DNA from: Sphacelaria rigidula
Lineage: Eukaryota > Phaeophyceae > Sphacelariales
Direction of reading: 5' to 3'
Assembly (NCBI GenBank): GCA_964200075.2
Contig: CAXNAA020000023.1
Coordinates: forward strand, 1 to 34,800
Length of the DNA stretch: 34,800 nt
Shown here piece by piece: positions 12,301 through 20,132 of the stretch. The position numbers and the translations under genes were made by a program. Within the stretch, counting starts at the first letter, position 1, and each line of letters opens with the position of its first letter. The notes below the pieces were generated by a model. It was not told the DNA's origin, made no database searches, and saw nothing but the letters and a program-made list of their open reading frames with translations.

Positions 12301-13846
12301 ACGTATCCTGTGTTGGTGTTATCTTCCCGCGGATCGCACTCGCACTGAAGTCCCCGAGAACGCGCCCAACAAAAGGAAACCCCAACTCGAGGCCTGAACA
12401 CAAAATGACTCAACGCACTAGGTCGAATGCCTCGTGCTTCTCATCAACGTCAGTAGGCATCTTCCACGATCGTTGGTGGTCGTTTCCTTCTAGTGTTCTA
12501 TCGCTGATGGGTCCCTGATCTCGCTTGCATTCTCCATTGTTTTTCATGTTTTTTTTCTCTGGTATTCCGCTCAGCCGCCACCACGCGGCGGTGGTCCTCC
12601 CGGAACCGGCGATTGGGATGAGGACGCATCCAGAGGGCCGATTGCGGCGGAGGCTTCCCCCTCCAGCCGTGCCGGCGCCGCGGGCCGGGGAACACACTCC
12701 GCGGCAGGCGAGCCCGCCCGTCGTATATCCCCGGGGGCTGATCGCCCGTCCTCTGCCCCCGCGCCGACCGGTGGCGGTGATGGCGGCTTCGTGCGTTCGG
12801 GATCTGAGCGTCGCGCTACACCTACACTCGACAGCGCGGCGGTCAGGACTGACGGAAGCTCGGGGCGTCGTCCCTCCCCCGGTGCAGCTGCTTATGCCGA
12901 AGAAGGCAAGGATTACGAGAGCAAAGTCAGGAAACGCGAAAGCGGGAAGGACGGCGTTCAGAACGAGGCGGCGGCTGGCGGCGGCGGGGACGGCGGCCGC
13001 GACGATAACAACGATGTCGCCGGTGCTACTTTTGTAGGCCGCACGAAGGACCGCGCCGGCATGGATGTTGATGAGGATCATGACGTCATTCAGAACGGTG
13101 GTGGGGAATACCAGAACCGTGCGGGTGCGGGTGCCTCTACATCTCCGGTGAGGCCATCCGGAACCGACGAAATTGACGTTACTGAGGCCGACGCCATCGC
13201 CCTCGCGAGCATGAGAAACAGCGGCGGCTCCCGCGGAGCTGGCGACAAGACTGCGGCGGCGGCAGTGAAATCCCGCTCGGCGTCACGTTCCCCTGCCCCC
13301 GCTGTCAGCGGTGATCGGGGTTATGAGAAGGATGTCAGTCAGCGGCATGAGTCCGTCGGTGGATCTCGTCGCCCATCGCCGCCGCCGCCGATCAAGGCGG
13401 AAGGCGATTGTGGTCGTGATGATGATATTGCTGCTCCTTCGAAAATGACTCACGCGGCGGTGACAAAGGCGGCGACCGAAGAGACCGACTCCGACACTGA
13501 GGACGAAGTCCGCGGCGCGGACAAGATAACGAGCAAGAAACAGGCGGCTATGAAACTTCAACGTGTAGACGCCGAACAGAGTAAAGTCCTCGTTGACGTG
13601 GGCGGTAGCGACACTCGCGACGACGCAGAGGAGGAGAATCACACGAACGGGACGAACGGCGCGGCAGATGCCGCTGAAGCCACCGCTGGCGGTACCGATA
13701 CGGAGCAAGAACATACTGCCGTGCAGGGAGCAGGAGATGCCTCCGTGAGCGCGCATCAATCTGAGGATAAGGTCGGCCCTCGTGACGTCAAGTCTTCTCC
13801 GGAGGTGGTGGAGGCGATTGTAAAGAAACTACTGTCGGAACGGTAA
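6228..13846 (+). CDS. Gene 1: Zn2Cys6 + Myb/SANT-like + CX2C-finger regulatory protein, 10 exons
   Basis: Proposed exons: 6228-6374, 6604-6696, 7339-7636, 7945-9131, 9474-9613, 9989-10177, 10579-10672, 10971-11147, 11323-11433, 12575-13846. The total is 3708 bases, 1235 codons plus stop, with GT/AG borders and matching phase at all nine junctions. Domains by residue: Zn2Cys6 cluster 50-76; basic linker 81-180; disordered Gly/Ser/Arg region 180-575; Myb/SANT-like repeat 582-626; Pro/Gly linkers; CX2C-X21-CX2C segment 730-758; charged disordered tail 813-1235. Zn2Cys6 clusters bind DNA through two zinc ions held by six cysteines, so a nuclear transcription regulator is the likely role. The targets are unknown. 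Start choice: the first exon opens with ATG and runs straight into the cluster with the usual basic residues before its first Cys. Exon 7 has an alternative acceptor, and the final splice or stop is ambiguous. An extra exon in the 1141-base last intron cannot be excluded. Confidence 0.72.
6604..6696 (+). CDS. Gene 1 exon 2: Zn(2)-Cys(6) binuclear cluster
   Basis: 31 codons between acceptor CTCCGGACAG and donor GAG/GTGAGG, both phase 0. Six cysteines are spaced CX2CX6CX5CX2CX6C, with KRKCDG after the second Cys and GLRCIYGE at the end. This is the standard fungal-type Zn2Cys6 DNA-binding signature, with no key residue missing. The cluster occupies essentially the entire exon, which makes it a portable module. 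Confidence 0.88.
7339..7636 (+). CDS. Gene 1 exon 3: basic linker with NLS-like motif
   Basis: This exon has no usable ATG. After the acceptor ATTCGCAG the frame gives RQKSGPKGRKGSAP, then TTPRRRAPFVPAR and SPARKRTRPATAG, all strongly basic and typical of the linker after a Zn2Cys6 cluster. SPARKRTRP is a possible nuclear localisation signal. It ends in phase 1 at CGAG/GTATGC. The G completes GGA with the first two bases of exon 4. The intron before it is 642 bases. Confidence 0.7.
7945..9131 (+). CDS. Gene 1 exon 4: long disordered region
   Basis: The largest internal exon, about 395 codons (residues 180-575), from acceptor AACCCGTAG to donor AACGAG/GTATGT. It is rich in Gly, Ser, Arg, His and Pro, with a short Gln run (VQQQQHARR), several Gly tracts and DIKYE, which fits the SUMO consensus. 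There are no predicted helices of note, so it is probably intrinsically disordered. It is strongly GC-biased compared with the flanking introns. ORFs opposite it on the minus strand are shadows. Confidence 0.72.
9474..10177 (+). CDS. Gene 1 exons 5-6: Myb/SANT-like repeat split by an intron
   Basis: Exon 5 (9474-9613) follows acceptor CTGACCAG and ends CA/GTGAGT in phase 2. Exon 6 (9989-10177) follows CACAACAG and ends CTGAG/GTGCGC in phase 2. Joined, they read LPWSIEKIETMQAM, then DKTIWDRIAAAMMSS and EAKEQWAMYCDTMRREA. The three tryptophans (residues 582, 605, 623) are separated by 22 and 17 residues, close to the Myb repeat pattern. WDRIAAAM and EAKEQW sit where helices 2 and 3 should be. 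The identity is inferred from spacing and is less certain than the zinc cluster. The rest of exon 6 is Ala/Pro-rich. Confidence 0.55.
10579..10672 (+). CDS. Gene 1 exon 7, with alternative upstream acceptor
   Basis: 31 codons (PDGAAGGYVGSAEGTRP then VRAAPDVDVYRDAA) from acceptor ACCGAACAG to donor GCG/GTGAGT, phase 2 in and phase 0 out. The same frame stays open upstream to a second acceptor, ATAGACCAG at 10449. Starting at 10450 would add 43 codons in frame. Both forms keep the gene in frame. The short form has the more coding-like composition. Confidence 0.6.
10971..11147 (+). CDS. Gene 1 exon 8: CX2C-X21-CX2C finger-like segment
   Basis: 59 codons, phase 0 at both ends, from acceptor GCATTCAG to donor GACGAG/GTGAAA. 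It contains QCAYCREYWQ and then GRWCCPPCESG. The cysteines at residues 730, 733, 755 and 758 could hold one zinc. The layout resembles a GATA-type or half-PHD knuckle, but the conserved residues of either family are not clearly present, so I leave the class open. It is flanked by Pro/Gly-rich sequence. Confidence 0.6.
11323..11433 (+). CDS. Gene 1 exon 9
   Basis: 37 codons in phase 0 at both ends (GHIAMATSDIPHLPYYDG through GWTARRA), between acceptor TTTTTTGCCAG and donor GCG/GTACGT. Pro/Tyr-rich, no recognised domain. The following intron is the longest of the gene (1141 bases) and holds AT-richer, non-coding sequence. Confidence 0.6.
12575..13846 (+). CDS. Gene 1 exon 10: disordered, charged C-terminal tail
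   Basis: 424 codons including the stop, from the pyrimidine-rich acceptor TTCCGCTCAG. Early part PPPRGGGPPGTGDWDEDA, then Ala/Gly/Arg-rich, then a highly charged region (SDTEDEVRGADK, DTRDDAEEEN) and a final helical-looking SSPEVVEAIVKKLLSER. A Ser/Arg patch (VKSRSASRSP) and PPIKAEGD, a SUMO consensus lysine, are also visible. The stop TAA overlaps a perfect donor (CG/GTAAGA). Splicing a 60-base intron to CAATCAG at 13902 would replace the end with about 31 other residues and stop near 13992. Confidence 0.7.
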   Translation, partial: PPPRGGGPPGTGDWDEDASRGPIAAEASPSSRAGAAGRGTHSAAGEPARRISPGADRPSSAPAPTGGGDGGFVRSGSERRATPTLDSAAVRTDGSSGRRPSPGAAAYAEEGKDYESKVRKRESGKDGVQNEAAAGGGGDGGRDDNNDVAGATFVGRTKDRAGMDVDEDHDVIQNGGGEYQNRAGAGASTSPVRPSGTDEIDVTEADAIALASMRNSGGSRGAGDKTAAAAVKSRSASRSPAPAVSGDRGYEKDVSQRHESVGGSRRPSPPPPIKAEGDCGRDDDIAAPSKMTHAAVTKAATEETDSDTEDEVRGADKITSKKQAAMKLQRVDAEQSKVLVDVGGSDTRDDAEEENHTNGTNGAADAAEATAGGTDTEQEHTAVQGAGDASVSAHQSEDKVGPRDVKSSPEVVEAIVKKLLSER

Positions 13847-14450
13847 GATTCGTCTCGTTCGCTCTTGGTGAAGAAAAATATCTCCTCTGTTTTTGCAATC
13901 AGGAGTCGTGAAGGATTCTTCCTCGGGAGTACACCTATCGACACATGTGTGACGTCGCGGATGTCGATGCTGGCCGGTGTTATTTGTAAATAGAAGGGAG
14001 CGAACGATAGTTTCCCCCGTTCGCGGTTGAATCGCCGGTGTTATATTTCATTCATTCGGACTCGTGCTTTATTATCTACTCTATTTTTGTTTTGAGGCCA
14101 CTCTATGATGATTACTGGCCCTCGAATGTTCCGAGGTTTGTCCGCATCGGAGATATTGAGGGTCTCATTTGTCCGCCAATATGGTCCGTTCCCTGTCCTC
14201 AAACGTCATCCCCATCGTCTGTTGTCGGTTGCCCCTACTTTTCAGGTCGGACGCGGAGCCAAAGGTGGCAAAATACATGCATCAAAACGGGGAGGAAAGT
14301 GACGCAAATGTGTGCATGGAAAGCCACAACAAAACCCGCAAGGCGTGGACAGAGGAGGTACCGCCTGTTTGATGCTTTCACATACTACGTAGCGAATTAT
14401 CTAGGTACCTTGGTACATACTCAAATATTGTTTCTTTTATCGATATAATT
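13847..14450 (+). other. 3' flank of gene 1
   Basis: The stretch after the stop is probably 3' UTR and downstream DNA. No canonical AATAAA is evident just after the stop. Short ORFs here have no recognisable content. Confidence 0.4.
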
Positions 14451-14640
14451 TATGTGTCCCTTTTTACTCTCCCTTTCCCCCAACCACTCCCCCCCCCCCC
14501 ACCTCCCCCTCCGCTCTCCCTTCCCTCCCACTNNNNNNNNNNCAGCGTTTTCTATAGGCCTTTTTTGTTTTGTTGTTTTTTGTGCCTTTTCTCCCCCCCC
14601 CCCCCCCCCCTTTTGTTTCACGTTCTTGGGTGCATGAGCC
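14451..14640. repeat. C-rich low-complexity tract with assembly gap
   Basis: Runs of C interspersed with T flank a gap of exactly 10 N at 14533-14542, and an 18-20 base poly-C run lies at about 14592-14611. The gap size is probably nominal, and the region is likely a sequencing stop caused by the homopolymer runs. ORFs crossing it are artefacts. Confidence 0.9.
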
Positions 14641-15960
14641 CTCTTTGTTTTCTTGTCGTGTCTCCTAGCTGTGTATATTCTGTGTATACAGCGTTGGAAT
14701 AATTGAGTAATTTCGTTCAGGAAATCTGTACAGGGTTCTGGCGGAATGGAATGGTGGTGGTTTGTAGGTCAACTCCCTTCCTCGCTCGTTCCCCCCGCGC
14801 GCTCAGATAAGGGGAAATGCGGCGGAATCCAAAATATGTGTGTATTATCATGCACGATAAAATGAAAATGTAGAAGAAGCCCTACCGGCACACGTTCCCA
14901 GCCTCATGGGGAGAGTTTTCTTCACCCAAGAGGCTCTTGACTTCCAACGACTAGAGGAGTGCATTGATGATTGTAGACGAAAGAGTTGTTGCCGTGCGCA
15001 CACTCTGACTTGGAAATGTAAGCACGAATGGATGCATGACTCGTATGTGGCGAAATACCAACATAATAGTGCGGTACAAAACTGCTTGTTTCACGTAGAA
15101 AATCTGTGGGAACCTCTTTTTCTTGTCTTCTTGGTGAGGAAGCTGAAGGATATCATGTCCAGCGGTGAAACCCGTCTAGCCCTCGTCCACCAATATGGTC
15201 TGGTCCGGGTTGATGTTCCAGTCCCTTCAGCTTAGTGCAAGTGTCATTCGTGAGCTTTTTGTTTTTGCGCACGAATCCAACATGCCCTCCCTAAAAATGT
15301 GGAGCAGTTATTTCCGCTGGGCGCTCGGGAATCGCGAATCCCCGTCCTTTTCTTTCTGTTTTTTTTTTCCTAATATTACTGCGTGGCCGGTAACTGACTT
15401 GTTTCTTGGAGAACGTCGGCACCACGGTTCCATGTTGTGATTCCGTGTGGCTTCGTTTATGGAGCAAGGAGAGTTACGAGTGGAGTGTGTAGGAGATGTC
15501 GTCCTGTCGCGCTTCTCGGTTCGGAGTAATTGTTTCCCCGTTGTTCGTACATCGGAGTAAATAATTTTCCCAACTTTTTGCCCCCCTTGTGGTATGCGTG
15601 CATTTGGCCGTTGTCTCGCGAAAACACCTCGAGGTTCTTGTGTGGTGTGTGGGTCATGTTGAACGAAAGATATGTGAGTGCCATGTAGATTTTTTGTTTT
15701 TCTCTTTCTGGTGGAGGAAGCTCCCGAAACGTGTTACTGTCGTGGTTGTACCGCTGTCTATCCCCAGGTGTTGGTGTTCACGTACGCACCTCAGCTGGCA
15801 ATCTAGCCAGCAGTGGCATGTTGAACGGCAGAGTTGGAAATGGAGATAAATAAGACCATTTGTAGAAAAAGATGTCGTCTGCGGCCGCTTCCACTCGATC
15901 CTTCGAATAAACGCTGCTGTGCACAAGTGAAAACAGGGCTGATGTTCATGTGGTGTCGTG
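14641..15960. other. Unassigned intergenic stretch
   Basis: The only notable ORF is + strand 14906-15235 (109 aa, Cys- and His-containing). It has no recognisable domain, no splice support and no coding-type GC bias, so I do not call it. No RNA gene is seen. Confidence 0.35.
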
Positions 15961-15964
15961 GTGT

Positions 15965-16050
15965 CTTGACCCTCTGACTGCGAGGGTAAGTCGCCTGCTG
16001 AATTGGCATCAATATTCACTTGAAAAGAGTATGCGTGATGTACGAGCTGG
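15965..16050 (+). mobile_element. Left-end fragment of TTAA-type MITE (family A)
   Basis: TTGACCCTCTGACTGCGAG, then GTCGCCTGCTGAATTGGCATC and TTCACTTGAAAAGAGTATGCG match the left end and core of family A. The right inverted end is missing or eroded. Confidence 0.55.
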
Positions 16051-16075
16051 GTCTCTCCAGACGCAGACTTGAGCT

Positions 16076-16480
16076 CTCAAGCCAATATCCCATCGACACA
16101 GACGAGTTGGGCCATGATCTGCATATCGTACTGATGGTCTGATCGTTGGGAAGATGGCCATGGTGCTTACAAGTGTGGGCATTCTTTTTCTCGTTGATCA
16201 AATCCTTTGTCTAGTAATCCCTATACCGTACGGAGAAAGCGTCAATACCAAAGTCCATGTGAAACCGCGAACGATATATATGGCGGATGATGACGATTTT
16301 TGGTGTGGACGTTCCCTGGAGAACGAGAAAACGATCCATACCTCCACAATTAATCTGTCCCGAGATATGGCGCACATAAGTTTCCACACTAAGAGCAATA
16401 TATTTCGAGCAGGGGCACTTGATGCACTAAATCCGGATACTGCGTCTCAGTTTTTCAGAGTCGTGATTTGAAATTCCGTT
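16076..16480 (+). repeat. Dispersed repeat C, copy 1
   Basis: The first part (CATCGACACAGACGAGTTGG then GCCATGATCTGCAT) matches the tandem unit at 19819-20026. The rest, from GTAATCCCTATACCGTACGG through GATGCACTAAATCCGGAT to GCGTCTCAGT, matches 20190-20460. The two copies therefore share the same order of parts over about 400 bases. No conserved ORF is visible, so it is probably an old non-autonomous element or degraded transposon. Confidence 0.6.
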
Positions 16481-16799
16481 TGGAGAACCGCCACTGCATG
16501 TGAAAGGAAAAGTAATCGTTTTTCGCTTTTCTTCATTTTTTTTCTTCTTGTAATTGTCAGAAGAGTTCGAAGGAAGAATGGACAGTGCTCTTGGACCTGA
16601 TCTCAGTTTTTCAGCTTGATTTTAAGATGGAGAATTGCAAAGCCATGCCAAAGAAAATTAAAACTGGCCTTTTTTTTTTTTTTCAAGAGGTACAAGCACT
16701 GTCGTGAAAACATAGCCTTCACTATACCAAAGCGTTCTAAGCAAGTGAAGAACCATGTATATATCAACCTTTTCCCACTTGTTTTTGTCGGTTATGGCC

Positions 16800-17215
16800 T
16801 AGCGAGGTCCCACACAAAGATTCAAGGCTCAGGTATAAAAAACCTGGGCCTGGGCGGTAACGGCCTTGAAAACATTGTTCCGAATTTCGCCCGGCCCGGT
16901 TCCTTGATGGCCGTTTCTCATCTCAATTTTGCGAGTTAGACTTGAAAATTTGGTAGGGAGGAAGAGGAGGGCATGCCAAGACATAATCGTGCGGGACGCA
17001 AAGTTTTTTTTTTTTGGTGTAACGCTGTTTCCCTGATATCTAGATACAAATTATTGCCCTTGGAAACTTCACGTCCCTCACGACAGCGTTTTAGCGTGCC
17101 CTATTCTTCCCTACCAATCTTTGAAGTCTAACTCGCGAAATTGAGGTGAGACGGGGTCTGCAAACCACAAATTCGCGTCTCGGCCGGCCCAGCCTATGGA
17201 TGAACTACCCGCACG
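16800..17215. repeat. Palindromic element E, copy 1
   Basis: The segment at 16915-16975 (CTCAATTTTGCGAGTTAGAC, then TTGGTAGGGAGGAAGAG) is an inverted copy of 17093-17152 (TTCTTCCCTACCAATC, then GTCTAACTCGCGAAATTGAG). The symmetry weakly extends outward through GAATTTCGCCCGG versus CCGGCCGAGACGCGAATTTG. The loop is about 120 bases. A related palindrome lies at 20570-20800. Confidence 0.6.
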
Positions 17216-17230
17216 GCGGTCAAAGGGTTA
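17160..17230 (+). mobile_element. Right-end fragment of family A MITE
   Basis: ATGGATGAACTACCCGCACG followed by GCGGTCAAAGGGTTAA is the right end of a family A element. Its terminal TTAA is shared with the left TTAA of the complete copy that follows, so the two elements abut. Confidence 0.5.
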
Positions 17231-17336
17231 ACCTATTGACCACGAGGGCAGGTCACCTGCTGAATCGGCATCAGCTTCACTTGGAAAAAGTACGCTTGAT
17301 GTGGACGGACTATCTGCATCGCGGTCTACGGGTTAA
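17227..17336 (+). mobile_element. TTAA-type MITE, complete copy (family A)
   Basis: 110 bp. It begins TTAACCTATTGACCACGAG and ends GCGGTCTACGGGTTAA, so both ends carry TTAA followed by imperfect inverted repeats (CC..TTGACC / GGTC..CGGG). The core reads GTCACCTGCTGAATCGGCATC, then TTCACTTGGAAAAAGTACGC. TTAA at both borders plus CCC/GGG termini is typical of the piggyBac superfamily. The assignment is inferred from ends only. Confidence 0.72.
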
Positions 17337-17454
17337 TATCCGGTTACCTTTTGTCCACCCTTCGATTCGCCTGTAGGGGTAGATGATGTGAATCAGTTCA
17401 TAAATCCTCCGAGTGAAAAATTGAAAATTTCGGAGATTCAGATTACCTGGCTGA

Positions 17455-17530
17455 TCGGTCAAAGAGTCATTTTTCGCTTTGACCGACAGGGGTGGGTCAT
17501 CTAGTGAATCTGCATCACGTTCACTTGAAT
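17455..17530 (+). repeat. Relative of the family A core
   Basis: CGCTTTGACCGACAGGGGTG, then GGTCATCTAGTGAATCTGC and ACGTTCACTTGAATGAGG resemble the family A left end and core but lack clear TTAA borders. It is probably a diverged or truncated relative. It lies immediately left of family B copy 2. Confidence 0.45.
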
Positions 17531-17548
17531 GAGGGATACAGGGTCCAG

Positions 17549-17738
17549 GCCGTGTCTAATCAAACTGTTTTCGACTCGAAAACATACTGTGGAACCGAAT
17601 TCCCTCGTTCCTGAGATACGTCCACGGCATTCATGTTCTCAACCATCTGAGAAAATAAATAGCGTGGATGTTTCAGAAATAAACGAGTTCGATTCGACCG
17701 CACGTTTTCGACTCGTAAACAAATTGATGAGACACTGC
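17549..17738. mobile_element. Family B element with long inverted ends, copy 2
   Basis: 190 bp. The left end GCCGTGTCTAATCAAACTG is mirrored by the right end, which on the other strand reads GCAGTGTCTCATCAATTTG. The inverted similarity extends about 56 bases through TTTTCGACTCGAAAAC and the CGGTCGAATCGAA segment. The same family as 1403-1616, with an equally non-coding middle. Confidence 0.7.
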
Positions 17739-18157
17739 CTCACATGACCCACCCTAGCGGTCCACAGTGTAAACGCTGTCATTGTTCCGCGAATTTTCCC
17801 GTTACCCCGTCCCACCTGTTACGCATTACTCCGCAAGTCATGCGGTATTCTCGGGTGATTCCCTTTTTTGCTGATGATGGGCGGGTTCATCACGTGATTC
17901 CTTGCCTTTTTGAGTGGAACAGGATGTGAGAAACCTGGCGCCTAATAGTCGAATTGTCGTGTACCAGCAAGATATGTGGAAGCTACAAGAACCCCGCCCA
18001 CGTGAAATTCTTCCGCGTCTGGGCAAATGAATGTGCCGTCTCCGCTGTACACACGTGCTGTAGACACCATGTTTTGTTGGTTTCATTTGTCCTCTCATGT
18101 CCCTATAGCACCGGGCGCCTGAATGATTTATTGTTCCGAATGTTTTTTTCTCGCGAC

Positions 18158-18550
18158 TACTCTTGGATTGAACTCGAAAGTGCTAGCTTCGGTAGATTTT
18201 GGTGAAATAAACAGATCGTCATCCCCCCCCCCCCGGTGACCAAGTTAATTTTACTTGGTGTTGTCGGGCGATACGAGTTGATACCCCGTTCATCAGGAGG
18301 GTGTTGTTGACCGTGAAATGCAGTTTTTCGGCTCTAGTGCAATGAGTAGGCGGAAGCGAAAAAAATCTTATACATTTCTTCTCACAAATACAATCGGGAC
18401 AGGCTCGATCGACCGAAAATATTGATGATTCAGAACCTGGGCTGGAACGTGCCAGGACCCCCGATGACCCGTCAGCCCGTAAGTCATTCAATATTGAGGA
18501 CAGACGATTTTCTCATCTAGGAATGTGGAGCGAGTATAAGTATACTTAGT
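18158..18550 (+). repeat. Dispersed repeat D, forward copy
   Basis: Matches 21862-22262 in the opposite orientation over about 390 bases. Shared blocks include GCTAGCTTCGGTAGATTTTGG, ACCCCGTTCATCAGGAGG, GCAGTTTTTCGGCTCTAG, GGCTCGATCGACCGAAAAT and TCAATATTGAGGACAGACG. No shared reading frame is obvious. A poly-C run of about 12 interrupts it at about 18225. A weak third fragment may lie near 2860-2920. Confidence 0.68.
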
Positions 18551-19039
18551 TCCTCAACGTAATGAGGGGTGGCAAGCGAACGTACCTAACAAAATCGCCC
18601 ATCACGAAGGAATGACCAACATCAACAGCTCAGGCGCCCAGTACTGTAGGAGATTGAACGAGATTGCGCTGGGATGACTTGCCATGGTCGGCAAAATGCG
18701 GCTAGGGTCGTAATGATGCACATGACCCTAGTTGATTCGATTACAGTAATCTGAGGAGACGAGGCACATGAAAGAAAATTGCAACAGGATAGCAGTCCGT
18801 TTTTTTTTTTTTCCTTCATCAAGGACTGTTATCCCCAACGCCAACAATGATGAGGGTGCAGGCGACGAAGATGCTCAGAAGAACGAGGTCGTGGATGATA
18901 TGCCATGGAAAACGGTGGTATCCAGAGATCGACGCAAAGAAAGTTCGTCCGGCATCTTGCTCAAATGTATTTCGTGAAGCTCCGCGTTGTCTTCTGTCAA
19001 TTACAGAGATCGGTCTGCACCCCACTTCGGCTCCCCAAA

Positions 19040-19240
19040 TTCATGGTTGACGCATTTTCGAAATGGCGCTGACCATAACCGTACCCCTAACCGCAACCGA
19101 GGGCGTACCGAGAAACCAAAGGCGTACCGAGAAACCAAAGGCGTACCGAGAATTCTCGGGCTGGAGAGGTGCAAGTGGTGTCCCCGACAAACTTTGCGTT
19201 GGCAAACCTCAAAATGCGTTCCGCGCACACTAAGAGCACT
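19040..19240 (+). repeat. GGCGTACCGAG dispersed repeat with internal tandem array
   Basis: AGGCGTACCGAGAAACCAA is repeated in tandem (about 19105-19150, roughly 2.5-3 units of 19 bases). It is followed by AATTCTCGGGCTGGAGAGG. The flanks, including TTCATGGTTGACGCATTTT, match 1035-1190, and the central motif also matches 3755-3860. The tandem expansion is unique to this copy. Confidence 0.55.
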
Positions 19241-19818
19241 CGAGACTGTCAGTCCCCCTAGAGATCTGAATATCGGTGTTCCCAGTAAAATTGAGTTTCA
19301 ACAGGGCATGTGGGAGTAGGATTTGATAAATAGATTGATTGTCGCACTTTAATTGACCATCCATAAGTCCAGCCGTGGTCTCATGGTAGACGTACCCCAA
19401 AAAATAATGGGGACCTGTGTATAACTCCATATATGTAATTTAATGACAGAATATTCCACATTTGTAGTCCGTAGGGTATACCTGGAAGTGTTTTTGTTCT
19501 TTTTTCAATATTCCAAATTCGGCCTGTAGGGTATAAAGTTGGGAATCAACGGTTGGCATATCAAACCACACCAGAATGTGTGTGGAACACTCCGATACAA
19601 TCAGGCGGGGTATCGAGCCTTGTTCCGGCATGTTTCGGAAGGGTCTTGACTCAGAAAATTCCTCTCGAATACTTGTGTGAATACCCGTAAATGTCCACCC
19701 GGTCTGTATATCCTACCGAGCTTAACCTTCAATGAATCGTGTTCAAGGTTGTGTTGTGTAGGGTATGGGTATGTTCGGACGAGCTTGGCCAGCCTGGAAA
19801 GGGAATGAAGAATCTCAC

Positions 19819-20026
19819 AGCCATGTCTCACCGACACATTGGGCCGTGATTCGCATGTCTCCTTTATCCCCGATCAAGGGGGGATGCTCAGCCATGTCTC
19901 ACCGACACGGACAAATTGGGCCGTGATCTGCATGTCTTCTTTATCCCCCGATCGAGGGGGGAATGCTCAGCCATGTCTCACCGACACGGACAAGTTGGGC
20001 CGTGATCCGCACGTCTTCTTTATCCC
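19819..20026 (+). repeat. Tandem repeat, three units of ~58-79 bp
   Basis: Units begin AGCCATGTCTCACCGACAC at 19819, 19890 and 19969. Unit 1 (71 bases) lacks an eight-base GGACAA(G/A)T stretch present in units 2 and 3. Each continues GGGCCGTGAT(C/T)(C/T)GCA(T/C)GTCT and CTTTATCCC. Unit 3 is cut by the MITE at 20027, and its expected tail (GGGAAGATGCTCA) resumes after it. Unit 2 is 79 bases. Confidence 0.8.
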
Positions 20027-20132
20027 TTAACCCTTGCACCGCGAGGTTAGACTTCTGTTGAATCGGCATCAATTTCAACTGCAAAAAAGTATGCATGATC
20101 CAGAAAGACTAATCTCGCGGTCTAAGGGTTAA
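20027..20132 (+). mobile_element. TTAA-type MITE inserted in a tandem repeat (family A)
   Basis: 106 bp. It begins TTAACCCTTGCACCGCGAG and ends CTCGCGGTCTAAGGGTTAA, which are inverted repeats matching at 17 of 19 positions. The core is AATCGGCATCAATTTCAACTG, then AAAAAAGTATGCATGATCC. The flanking sequence is continuous with the third tandem unit if one TTAA is kept, giving CTTTATCCC-TTAA-TGAAGGG. This fits insertion with duplication of a TTAA target, as piggyBac elements do. Confidence 0.78.

Noticed and set aside
12410-13081. 223-codon minus-strand ORF
   Set aside because: Antisense shadow of gene 1 exon 10.
14906-15235. 109-codon + strand ORF with several Cys and His
   Set aside because: No metal-binding spacing that repeats, no splice support, no coding bias. 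Not enough to call.
19819-20026. Possible CRISPR array because of regular repeats
   Set aside because: Three adjacent units of about 58-79 bases with no unique spacers, in a eukaryotic repeat region. It is an ordinary tandem repeat.
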